From Anthostomella pinea (taxonomy: Eukaryota > Ascomycota > Sordariomycetes > Xylariales > Xylariaceae), in assembly GCA_963556695.1 (NCBI GenBank), contig CAUWAG010000020.1:3658001-3722000 (forward strand): a DNA stretch of 64,000 nt, in the 5' to 3' direction. Below, piece by piece: positions 48,327 to 59,600 of the stretch; positions within the stretch are counted from its first letter, which is position 1; every line of letters begins with the position of its first letter. Under the pieces are notes generated by a model that searched no databases, had not been told where the DNA came from, and was given only the letters and a program-made list of their open reading frames with translations. Made by a program: the position numbers and the translations under genes.

Positions 48327-49440
48327 ATACGAGCAAGATAGAACTGACAGTCAACACTTGAAGCCACAAAAGTGGCCACCTGGCCTGTTCGATTGTCTCG
48401 AGCGCATGCCCTATGTCGTAATACACGACAAACACGCCCCAATGCCTTGGGAGTGTCATGCAGACGCCCATGCAGAGATATGAACGGTAGTGCTAAGAAA
48501 GAAGACATGAAAAAGAGAGCCTTAGAAAGAAATCATATGGGAATTGTCTGTCAGCAATCCAAGATGGGTGCAATGTTGAGGTGTGGTCAACTCGTTGGGG
48601 ACAATTTGAGTTGATCGATCAATTCGTGTAGGTAGTAGAAGGGTCTGAGTCGGTCATGGAATCTTTGGGATCGAGGGGTGTCGTTGGATCTGGAGTCGGA
48701 ATGTCGTGATGATCTTCCGTGTTTTGGATGGAGTGGGGGTATTCGGGAATGGAAGCGTGTGTCTGGTGGGAACTGATCGGCCTGGACGCTCTGTCGACGA
48801 AAAGAAAAGAAAACTGTCTGTCACCGGTGTCGCGGTTGTCTTTTGCTTCCGTGTTGCAGCCATGTTCTGAGGTGAGGTTGGTTGGTTGGTTGCAAGTTTT
48901 AACGTCTAACCTATGGGCCACAAGGGCGATGTGACGTTTACAAGCAGTCCACCCATATATACATACAAGTGGCTTCTGAAGCCAATTCAAGCCTCCTCAA
49001 TCTCAGGGCGTGCCATATCGTGACCACGCGTTCACTCCTTTTAGAACGTCGTGTCTGGTGTTTCGGGGCTCCGAAGAGCTGTCACGAAGCTTCCAACCTC
49101 TCATCCGCCAAAAGGTCACCATCTCCCCTTCTATTGACGTATGTTCGGCGTCGAGACTCTCTCGTATCGTGGTTCGGGGCCGTCGAAGCAGGTCGTCGCT
49201 TGAGAGCGACGCACGTCGTCAACCTCGTCTGCCAGGTTCTGCGGCGACGAGCGGCACGTCTCCTTCCCCTAAGGTATGGAGCCATCGCGACGATGACCAC
49301 GTAAGACCGCCGCCGCCTTCGTTGTCGTCATGGAGGTGAGGTAGCAGTAGATTAAGAGGTATCTGCGTTAGCCGGCTTCTGCGTCCATTTCCAAACTGGC
49401 TGAAAACTCGGTACAGTTCTGCGTCTAGAGCCTACGCTGA
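48327..49440. other. Intergenic region downstream of the ZNG1-like gene
   Basis: No supported gene. A minus-strand basic 69-codon frame (48654-48863, ATG start) is the best candidate but has no recognisable feature. Confidence 0.45.
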
Positions 49441-50060
49441 ACATTCAGAAGTCTCTGTATACCCCTCGTTCACCAGGCGAAAGGTGTATTTATTATCAAG
49501 CCGTGTAGTGCAAAGGATTTGCCTTAAAGTTAGGAAAGGTTTACTGTTAACCTATCTTAGACTTTGATTCGTTAAAAATCAGAGCCTTCAGGCTTCTGAT
49601 TTACGTCCTGGAGCGCCGTGTATAGGGCCCTGGAGCCCTGTGGGAGACCCTGATACTATTGTGGCGTCGTGTTTTTATCCCAGGGGAGACCCCCTAGACC
49701 CCCCTTTCGCCAGGCCTGCGGCGCTACAGCAGACCTCCCTCCCGTCACGTAATAATAGCTTAATTTACTAATAATTAAAGACTAATTAAAAGCCTGCTAA
49801 CATGCGATTAACTAATTGAAAGGGTGCTAACACCTTTAGGGTTAAAGAAGCTCTAAGCTAGACTTATTTAAAGGTGTAAAGCTACCGTAACAGCTGATTT
49901 AAACTTCGAGAAAGGTTTTCTTTATTAATATTATTTAAACCTTTCCTAATAATAAAATCAAGCAGTCCGAGATAAGCATCGAATATAGCTAACTAGACTA
50001 GACCTGCTTATTTCATAGTTCTTATTCTATTAATACGAATCTACTTACATTGATATTAAG
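49441..50060. repeat. AT-rich block, probable RIP-degraded repeat remnant
   Basis: Composition changes sharply: long runs rich in TAA, TTA, AATAATA and TTTATT with few CG steps. Inverted copies of GAAAGGTTT and AAACCTTTC lie about 30 bp apart near 49910-49960, and a related GAAAGGTTTACTG lies near 49536. A GC-rich strip (CCCCCTAGACCCCCC, about 49690) remains inside. No reading frame survives. TpA enrichment in an otherwise balanced region is the usual trace of repeat-induced point mutation, but a dinucleotide index was not computed. Confidence 0.55.
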
Positions 50061-50347
50061 AGTTGACAGGAGCATAATGGCTTTGCTTCTGTTATGTTCC
50101 TATGTTATTTTGAGTTTGCTGCGAGCGATTTAGTGCAGCCGCGAAGCCACCAAATAATAACATCAGATAGATGGCAGCCAGAACCTTATTCAAATTGGCT
50201 CGTCTCCGGTCGAGTCATCTATTGACTATTTAAGGATGCTCACATGTCATCCTTTCTTGCCATTCCTCCGTTACCACGAAGAGCCCACTCCAACCCACTC
50301 CAACAACTATCACAATAGACGCATTCTATGCCAAATTGAAAGCAACA

Positions 50348-51430
50348 ATGTTCTACGACTTCTACCTGATGCGGAAGCTCAAATGCTCAATGCGAGCCGG
50401 CTGGCCTCAGTGGCTAAGCATCCGTGGACCATCTCAGCCTGAGATGATGAACCTTACGATTCGCATATCAGACTATCTGAAAGAAGAGGCGAAGAAACAA
50501 GACTTCCCACAGGATCCTGCCAACATCATCCATCAGGTCAGAAGCGCATCATTCAAGAATAACATAGATGAGCTCGGGGCGAAGATTGAAGACCGCCTCG
50601 CATGGGTCGTCTACACATCCAACTACATCGAAGTCACAGGATCCAGCTTCCATGTCACTAAGAAGATCTGGCGAAAATTAATCCATGGTGATCCCGTGAC
50701 TGCCGGAGTTGAACCAGGTTCGCTCGAGTACGAGCAATCGCGAGAGGCTCTCATTGCCCTAAAGCGTCCGCATTCCGCCGAGGCCGTTACGAGAAGTCGA
50801 CAAGAGATCATCAACCATTCGCATGCCTTGCTTAGCGCCATCGACCGAATCGTCCTGAACAGTCAGCCGATCACTGAATCTTTCTTCAAGTGCATATACA
50901 ACGCACTCTGTGTGGGAAAGGTTTTGGGCAAGGTCGCTGGAAATCCCGGAGTGTACCGGACCTGGGAGGTTGCCGCAAGCCATGGCGAGGACACGAAGGA
51001 TAAGAAGAAAACAACTTCCAAGTTTATCCGCGCCTCCGCAGTACCCGAATACATGAGCCAACTGGTGTCGGATTTGCATAAGGACATGACAGCAGCGGAA
51101 GAGACGAAATCGATCGATCCTTACGACATGGCGAGCCGATACTGTCACAGAACGTTTGCATCCACCCCTTGGCGACGGCAATGGAAGAGTGTGCCGTATT
51201 CTTCTCAACGTACTGCTTCTGAAGTACGCTGAGCATGTCTGCGTTCGGGGGAAACGATCTTGAACGAAAGGAGTATCTAGATCTGGCGCACCGTGCTGCC
51301 AAGAAGTTCTACGAAGAAGACATGGAGGTCCATGAAGACGAGAAGAAAGGGCATCGCGAACTCGCTCGATACACCCTCACGAAGTCAAAGAAGACTTTAG
51401 TGGAGCTATGGACATGGTGCTCTCGTGGAT
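50348..51430 (+). pseudogene. Fic-domain protein, frameshifted
   Basis: The first frame is open from about 50336 to 51232 and carries the Fic-family landmarks LAWVVYTSNYIEVTGSSFHV (about residue 85) and, near its end, DPYDMASRYCH. The catalytic loop (H-P...GDGNGR) follows at 51159-51188 but in another frame. The C-terminal segment FGGNDLERKEYLDLAHRA (from about 51244) needs a further shift. At least two small indels therefore disrupt the gene exactly at its active-site region. Fic enzymes transfer AMP or other groups to proteins. The copy sits between an AT-rich decayed block and a permease fragment, consistent with decay. An unrecognised intron is a weak alternative. Confidence 0.7.
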
Positions 51431-51485
51431 AGCAGCTCATTGACCAAGCGAAAGCTGCGTTTATGATAAATTGGATAAGCAGGTT

Positions 51486-51545
51486 GGAATAAGCATCAAA
51501 GACCACTTTATAGCTATGATGTGCTTATTCCGGTGTGCTTATTCC
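51486..51545. repeat. Short inverted and direct repeats of GGAATAAGCA
   Basis: GGAATAAGCATC at 51486-51497 is inverted as GATGTGCTTATTCC at 51518-51531, and TGCTTATTCC is repeated directly at 51536-51545. The 20-bp spacer is AT-rich. It lies exactly between the two pseudogenes and could be a small element end, an excision scar or a fold-back. Confidence 0.45.
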
Positions 51546-51588
51546 ACAAATGTTAATATTCTTATCGATGTCCACATGTCCAGACGTT

Positions 51589-52304
51589 GACAGCGTCCTC
51601 TCTACATCTACTGGCTACCCATTCATTCAAGTCTTCTGCAATGTCACCGGGTCCAAAGCCGGCGCCACTGTGATGTCCTGCATCCTCGTCACCTCCACCC
51701 TGGCCAATGCTCTCAACAACATGGCTGGCGCATCGCGGCAACCGCTGTCCTCCGCGAGGGATCAGGGGCTGCCATTCTCCAAATGGTTTGCTACCATGCC
51801 CAAGGGCTAGGACATCGCCCTGAGTCGTAAATTAAGACCCTGGAAAATCTTGAATTTTTCCACTGTGCTCCTCTTCTGACGCCTCTAGCAGTTGGCCTCT
51901 TCACTGCCTTCTTCCCCACCCTCCTCACACTCATCAACATCGGATCTTCCGTCGCCTACCACCAGATTGTCTCCTTCGGTGTCATATCACTTCTACCATC
52001 CTATTTGACTTCGATTAGTTGCGTCTTCCTCCGCCGAGTACGCCATAAACCTCTTCTGGATGCAGACTTCAAGCTCGGGCGGTGGGGATACCCAGTTAAC
52101 GCCGGCGCAATCATCTTCCCCGTTGCTGGCCTGGATATCCTGCTTCTTCCCAGGCACGGCTAATCCGAAAGTTGAGACGATGAACTGGCCGAGCCTGGCG
52201 TTTGGCTGTGCCATCCTTCTGGCTGTCTCTCATTATGTATTCAGGGCGAGAAACTTCCATGTTGGCCCAGTAGCATATGTGCACACTGTACGGAGTGCGT
52301 AAGA
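51589..52304 (+). pseudogene. Amino-acid/GABA permease (APC family), 3' fragment
   Basis: The fragment begins in the middle of the family fold with STSTGYPFIQVFCNVTGSKA and MAGASRQPLSSARDQGLPFS, typical of fungal GABA/choline permeases, then hits TAG at 51808. After a short gap the homology resumes at about 51877 in an open frame without ATG: INIGSSVAYHQIVSFGVISL, SYLTSISCVFLRRVR, LGRWGYPVNAGAIIF. It stops again at TAA 52160-52162. The last part (TMNW-like, VGPVAYV) needs another frame. The first eight or so membrane helices are missing. It is a truncated, stop-containing relic. Confidence 0.75.
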
Positions 52305-52305
52305 C

Positions 52306-52951
52306 GATGCTGCCAGTAGCTAGACGTACCGAGAAGCGGTAAACATGTATAGCCGTCCATTTGACGGTCACGAATTTGTCAGGCACCTGGGCTAGGTAGG
52401 CTACGTAGGCGAAGTAGGCTATGGGTAAGTAATGAGAGAGGTGATCGGCCACGGACAACGGTGGAAACTAGGAAATGTAGTGAAATGATTATACCCCTAA
52501 GCTTTCTACTCATATCCAGGTCATTTGCTACCTAGGTAGGCACGTAGCATGCGATGCTGCTGTGGAGGGTAACATGGCAGCGCGAGGGAGATAATTATAA
52601 AGGGGAGTGGCTGGAACCTAACAATAAATAAGCTGGGGTTTCTAAGCCGGACCTGAGAGGCTGAGTGTGGGCCTGAGTGTGGAGATAACCGGAGCTAAAA
52701 GCACAGGTAAGGCTGACAGCGCTGATTGGTGCGCTGTGGTTGGGCCCCACTTTGAATATAGCGTTTTGGCAAGGCCAACAGCAGTGCAATCGCAACCACC
52801 AAAGACTGGCCGCGAGTATCTCGAGCAACTTTCCCATGAAAGCATAATCCTAGATCGCAAGCATCGTTTCAACCACCCAACCCGTGCGAAGCGACACTCG
52901 AAAGGCGCCAGAGATTCCTCCATAGAGCATCTCTAGATCTGAATCATAGTC
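52306..52951. other. Intergenic region upstream of NOT2
   Basis: No gene seen. It contains the presumed NOT2 promoter and a CCTAGGTAGG motif near 52532. Confidence 0.5.
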
Positions 52952-55716
52952 ATGAATCGACCAGGTACTGCCAACCCGACTCTTTTCCGTTTCTCCCTCT
53001 GCCTCGCGTGCCAGCTGTTTTGCAATCCGAAATCGCCATCCCGTCGTCTGCGCATGCCATACCGAGGCCTCCATTGCCCTGAACCGACCGTCGATGCCCC
53101 ATTGCCAGCAATGCGATGCTGTTGTGAAGCCATTGGTCATGCTAAGGGGATGGGCAGGGACGGGCAGGGACTGGGGTGTCTCTTGCCTCAGCCTCGTTGG
53201 CTGAGGGAGCTTGGCCCTTGGGGACGACCGAGGTTGCAGCGTCTGCCATTATGACGAGTCGTTCCGAACAAAGGCCCCCTCGAACCACTTGGTTCTATGT
53301 CTTGCCCAATGCTGTTCACAAGGAGACCTTTGTGAACCTGGCTAATACTGGTCATTCCCAGGTGCCGTGCCCCAGAACCTACGAGGGATGCCACCTGCAT
53401 TCGGAGGCCAGCAACAACCTCAACAACCAGGTAGGGGGGTACCGAATCGATTACCAAATGGGAATAAAGGTATGGAATGTGCACAAGACTCTGGTACTTG
53501 CTGGATCGTAGGCTGATATTGCGTCTGGTCGCAAAGCAAACAACAGTGCTGGATGGGCGTTTGGGAGCAACGTGCCAATGGGTAGTGGTGCAGGTCTGCC
53601 AAACTCGAACAGACAACTGGGAGGAGGGAATCTCAGCTTTGCTCAGAGCCTGAGTGGCTCGCAGCCGGCAACACCGCTTGACCTAACGTAGGTGTTTTGA
53701 CTCCTTCCAATTTTTCTTTCGCGTGCGCCGCCCAGGCAACCAGCGTTCAGTTACTGCACATGCTTGTCTATCCTATAACTGCACTCACCTATTTGGTCAC
53801 CAAACTGCTTTCCCACCCTCTGCACCTGCATTCACACAAAGACACCGCACGATGGTGGGCCCGACATACGAGATGGGAGACTCGTCGATCAGCGACCCGA
53901 TGGCGTCAAAGCTGAAGCCGAAGAAGCCAAAGCTTGTCCACAAGATCCATCTCCAGTCAAGCGGCCCGGCGACGACGATGGATGCTACCAGCCGTCCGCC
54001 TTTCTCGTCCGTCGTCAAGGGAGACACAAACCTGCAAGCAGACGAGGATACGGGATTACCTCTGGATACGCCTTCAGACACCCCCTCGGCTCTACTGCGA
54101 CCTGGCCTGCCTTATGCCTCCGCTCTGAGACGGTAAAGACATGCCACAATATTTTCATCAGCTGCTTCTCACACCAGCCTCGTCTCAAAAACTATCCCAC
54201 TTCCCTTTCTCCGATGAAATCTGCAACCCACCCCACTACCTTTACTAACTTTTTCTAGTAGCGAATTTCCGGCACTGTCTAATAACTCACAGCTTCCGAG
54301 TACGAACTCATCTTCTCTGTGGTCAACTGGAGGGTCAAGAAACACGGGAGGCACGATGCAGAGGAACCAGCCCCCGTCCCAACAGGGCCAACAAGAAGAT
54401 TTCTTCTCTTCTTCATCGTCACGCCTCGGCTCGAATCAGGGTGGTTTCCGCTTCGGTAACCAAAACAGCGTGCCTCAGCCCTCTCAACCTCAGCCCAACA
54501 GCATCGACGAGTTCCCTCCCTTGAACAACAATCCCAGAAACGGCAATGGCGAGATCGGCCAGGAGCGTGGATCTTCGCTAATGTCGACTTTGGGTTTCGG
54601 TGCTCAAGGCAGCGCCACACCTGGCTCCCTGCAACCCACTCGATCTGGCAATGGCCTGCTGAATGCGTTGTCTGCCAACACGCGTTCAACAGATGGTCAC
54701 TCTCCAGATACGCCCGCGGCCCCTGGTAAGACTTCTGCCACGAGTTCATAATCAAATACTTACTATGTTTACAGGCCTTCCGCGACCTCAAGAGCTAAGA
54801 AGCGCTGGTGGTCACGACGAGGCTCGTCAAAAACCACCCGGCTTCCGTGAGGGCAGCTTAGCTTCGCAATCGTCCCCTCAAGATCCGGCGCAATTGTCCG
54901 AAGGTCGAAACCTGCTTGGTGAGATTGGCGGCATGAGCACCGACACCCCTTCAGGCAGAACGAAAGATGATCAGGATACACAATCTCCGTCGGTTCATGA
55001 TCCGCTGGCTGGCATGGCGCCTATCGACAGATGGGGTCTCAAGGGTCTTCGTACTTTGATGAACAACTACCCGGATTACAACGCAGCCGTCACGGGTATT
55101 GATCCCACCACTCTGGGATTAGACCTCGCGTCTCCCGCGTAAGTTTACTCGATCGTCGCTCGTAAGTCTCTGCTAATCACATACTTCAGGCCCATCTCAA
55201 CGCAGATCTACAACCTGTTCAACGACGCGCCTCCTCGGCCGACGATCCCGGATTTTCGGCTCCCGGATTGTTACAGTGTCACCAACGTGCAGCCTCTGGA
55301 GAACAAGATCAACAATTTCAACGAGGAAACCCTGATGTGGATCTTCTACAGCAACCCTGGCGACTTGAAGCAACATCTGGCCGCGCACGAACTGTGAGAC
55401 GATTCTACTTCGTGTTGAAAGTCAAGCATGTATGATCTTATTGACTCTTGAGCAGGTACAACCGAGCGTGGCGGTGGCACAAGAAGCTGAAGCTTTGGCT
55501 GACCAAGGATGATACCATGCAACCTCGGTTTATGAGTGGTGCGGCTGAGGAAGGCTACTACATCGTCTGGAACACCACCGAGTGGCGCAAGGACAGAGTA
55601 AGTTGCAACATGGACAGGCGTTCTGTATCGAATGTTTTACTGATGTTTGGTAGCGTCACTTCGTGCTGCATTACGCGGACCTCGAGTCCAACAACACGGG
55701 CGCGGCGATAGGATGA
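52952..55716 (+). CDS. NOT2: CCR4-NOT complex subunit NOT2 (CDC36/CNOT2)
   Basis: Proposed exons: 52952-52964, 53362-53469, 53537-53687, 54259-54725, 54775-55138, 55190-55393, 55456-55597 and 55654-55716, giving 503 residues with every phase joining. The C-terminal NOT2/3/5 domain is unmistakable: MAPIDRWGLKGLRTLMNN, TTLGLDLAS, PISTQIYNLFNDAPPRPTIP, LENKINNFNEETLMWIFYSN, YNRAWRWHKKLKLWLTKDD, EEGYYIVWNTTEWRKDR. The N-terminal part is Q/N/S/G-rich, with SEFPALSNNSQ and NSIDEFPPLNNNP. NOT2 binds NOT1 and NOT3 and supports mRNA deadenylation and transcription control. The first two splice junctions are less certain than the rest. Introns 1 (397 bp) and 3 (571 bp) are unusually long for this genome. 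Confidence 0.88.
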
Positions 55717-56689
55717 TTGACTTCACGACTTTGACTTGTTTGCGAGGGTTTCTGGCCTTGCAAATAACCAGCTGGCGTTCTTCTCGGAGTAAACAGTCAA
55801 GGGACCAAGGGACAATCATGGCGACAGGTGGCCTTCACGACGGTTTGCTGGGTTGCACACCATCAGTATTAATAGAGCAGGTAAATAGGCTCTACTGCGA
55901 GGCGTCTGATGCCTTGCTACATCAATAGGATTCTTCAATCCTGAGGAATTTGTCTCCTGTCTATTTTCTGCCTGAACAGTGATTTGCATGTTTTCGATGC
56001 GCTTGTGATGTGCGGCGCTGGTCTTATTCAGAAAAAGCTGCTGCTATCAACCCCAGTCTCATCGCATGCGACCACTGTGCCATTAGATCCGATCCTCGGG
56101 ATTCAGACTGGTCATGGTCCATGGAGCTGGTTGTCAGATGGATGTTCCGAAGTCAGGTTCCGGACCTGCGTAATGAGGTGTGGTTACATTGGACTGCACC
56201 TTGTTACAACAGAAAGCATAGACTGCACCGGCCTTCATGGTGGAAATCGACGGGAGTGATGTGAGAATGAAGGCGTGACGTGACGTTGGCTGGCTTCCAA
56301 CTTGCCAAGGTTAGCGGGTCGCGGCAGTGGAGCCGAGACTTGATGCGGTGGCCCAAGCTCCTCTGTTTACAGCGACTTTGCATCCAGCCAATGGTTTGCA
56401 GGAAACCAGCTTTCTCCAAGTTCAATGTTCGCAGCAACCCACCTCACCCGCACACACCACCACCACCACCTCTTGACCACTGGCCTGTCTCGTTGAGAAT
56501 TTGTGCCTCTACAATTGTTACTTAATCTCGTCACCGCGACAGATAACTCATGAGCCATGTTTAGCTGAGCAGTTCTTCTTTTTTTCTTCTCATCCGGACT
56601 CCTTCCAACGTCCGTCCCGCGCAATTGATCGCGACTAGAACCCGGTACCCGACGCGTTCTCCCACTTCCATCCTCGTCGGCTTGTCGCG
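55717..56689. other. Intergenic region upstream of INCENP
   Basis: No gene seen. A (CAC)n-type tract lies near 56450-56475, and a forkhead-like GTAAACA (minus strand, 56364-56370) lies about 320 bp before the INCENP start. Confidence 0.55.
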
Positions 56690-59600
56690 ATGGCAGGCTC
56701 TAGAGCGGCGCGTCTGCAGGTGGGATCCACGCCATGGATCACCGAGGAGAGGTCGTCTGCGAAGCAGATTGCACAGGATGAGGTCGAGGAGTTCACATAC
56801 TCTGCGCGGAACGACTTCGACTGGTTGAACGAGCATATGGCCGAGATCTTCAGCGAGAACCAGATGTGGGTATCCAATCCCTGGGCGACGAGTATTTCCC
56901 TACTGATACCATGGTAGCAATGTCGCCGAAATCTTCAAAACACCAGGAAAACTACGAGGCAAGACGCCTCGAACAGTGCGGAAAGCAAATGCTGGAGAAA
57001 ACCGCGTCGTGAGTAACATCCCGCGTCCACCTGCATAGCCGACGGTGATGTCTGGATTGCTGACAGCTGCTAGCCCCTGTCCGATATCTTTTCCGCTACA
57101 CCGAAGGGGGCTTCGAACCCTTTTGCCATGTCAAACGTTGGCCGACCTAATTCACCCCGTGTCAGGATCGCTGCAGACCCCCAACCGTCTCCAGCCAAAA
57201 CAAGACCTACAATTCCCCTGAAGCATATTGGTTCCCCGAAACCCGATGCTTCGAAACAACCAGTATCTGTCGTGGACTCTGGATACCATGGAAGCCAATC
57301 TCAAGACGCGATGGACGTCGATGACCCAACTGCACTCGCCGAGCCAACACAACCCTTCAGCCCGCAAGGCAACCACCATGTGGCATTCCATGTCTCCCCC
57401 GAACCACACCTGTACGGAAGCTCAGCACGACAATCGCCAGAGCCTACTGTGGACACAGCGACCGATGATTTGTCCACTCAATACTTCACTGCTCATGTTG
57501 GCGCAGCGATGTCATCGACAAAGAAGAGCGTCCACCACGAGAGCACTACTCCAACTGGTTCACCTGCCCAGTTCGCGGAATCCACAACTAGTCATACGCC
57601 ATCTGCTGAACCTGATGTGATGGATACCGTGCTCGAGGAGCCTTCGAGGTCTCCATCTGATGGCTCAAGCCCTATTCGACCTATTGTTCGAAAGAGTAGT
57701 CTCAACTTCGCTTCCTTACCAGCACGAGAGCCCATTACACATAAGAGCATTGGCAACAGGATATCAAGGACGAGTCACTTGGACCAACACCGGACTAGCT
57801 ACTACAATCGACAAACTGGAGGAAAGAGCTTGGGCAATGCTCGGCCTGAGCTCACAGATGACGAGAACGACGAGAATGACGATATGGATATTGATATGGA
57901 CGAAGAACTCACTACCCAACAGGCCCAAGTACCAGCTGAGCCGGACAACGCGACCATGCACAACAAGACCTACACACAAAGACTTCAAGACCAGATCAAC
58001 AAGCTAGGTCAATCCCAAGCGAATATCTCGCAAGCCTCCAAGCCGATCGCAGAGTCTACTGTTCCGCAGCGGCCAGCTGCGACTTTGCCAGTCTCACAGC
58101 CCACTCCTCAGAAGAAGCCGTTACCTTCGCCAAAGAAGACGACCACGACACCTGGCGCGTTTCCAGAAGATGATGAGGATGATTGGATCCGCCCTCTCGG
58201 CCCCCCCGATAACTCATCTAGTCTATTCAGCCCTCGTCCGGGCCTTCCCAAGAGCTACTCGACAGATGTTATGGAGGGAGTGTCTGGTAAGGAGACGGTG
58301 AGCGGCCATGATTTCGCAGTGCCTAAGACGCGCCAGCGAACGAGTCGCTCCAAATCTCCCCGGCGCCCACGGGTCCCAGAGAAGAACACGAGCACTCTCG
58401 GACATCACAAGTCAGTATCGGTCCCTGCTCTGCCTATCACAGATGATCGCGGCGATGAAGAAAGCATCGCTCCTAAGAAGACAATATCTGTTTCCAACCC
58501 GCCCCTTGCGACAGTTTCGGAGATAGAGCGGCCTACTACCCCCATGAAGACGCCATCTCGTGGGTTCGGCAATAGTCCCCTGAAGCAAGTTAAGAACAAG
58601 CTGTCCTCGATTCTGAAGAGCTCCAAAGGTTTGTTGGCTAGTAGTGCTGCCATCAGTGCCGAGGGCAAGTCCTCCCTTCTGTCACCTTCCACTACTAGGC
58701 TGGGTTTGCACGCAGCCCCTTCGACCCAGACGCTTGGGTCGCCTCTGTCCAAAGACACTCAACCTCTCTATCCTGACCTTTCCCGTCATGCCAATGACAG
58801 CCAAACACTCGCAAGACCAGCAAGCCCAGCACGGACAGAAGGACGTAGGACAAGAGCATCGATCGAGAGAGAGAAGGCTGGAGAAAAACGCAAGGAGAAA
58901 GAGGCCAAAGAGGCCCGCCGAATGGCCGAGCAAATGGAGAAGCTTGAGAAGGCTCGCGAGAAGGAACGTGAGAAAGCCCGCGTATTTAGCAAAGAACAGG
59001 AACGAGTCGCGTCCCAGGAGAAACACGTTGCCGACCAGAAGGAACAAGATGAGGGGGCAGCTGCACCTACGTTGAACGATGCACCGGGTCAAACTCGAAC
59101 GAGCCCACGGAAGGCCAAGCCACAGACTGCGGCTGAAGCACGTGCAACAGAAGCTGCTATGTTGGATGAGAGAACCATAGACGATGTCGATATGGTTGAC
59201 GCGCCAGGTTCAATGCCTCCTCCTTCGGTTCCTCGTTCGGCAGCACCTCCTTCGGCTACTAAGACCCGAGAGATCAAGCGCCCGGTCAGACCAGCCAAGG
59301 AGCCGGCTGGCAGAGGAAAACAAGCCCCTACGGTCATCCGCGTCAACATGGGTTCTCAGCACTCGCAGTATCACCCCTCGAACAATAGTCTCTCCTCCAG
59401 CCTTCATGATACACTGTCCCAGCCTCAGCCCAAGACCAAGCCTTCGCTGCAGAGTCTGAAGAGCTCGACCTCGTCTGTAGGTAGGCCCAAGGCTCTTGAA
59501 GCAGCGGCTCGAAGGAAAGAGCAGGAAGAGCGTGAGGCGCAACGCAAGCGTGATGCCAAAGCGGAGATGGAGCGTAAGAGAGCTGCTATGCAGGAGGAGG

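Noticed and set aside
48654..48863. 69-codon minus-strand ATG frame
   Set aside because: Basic, T/S/P-rich sequence without motif, intron signal or conserved feature; not enough to call a gene.
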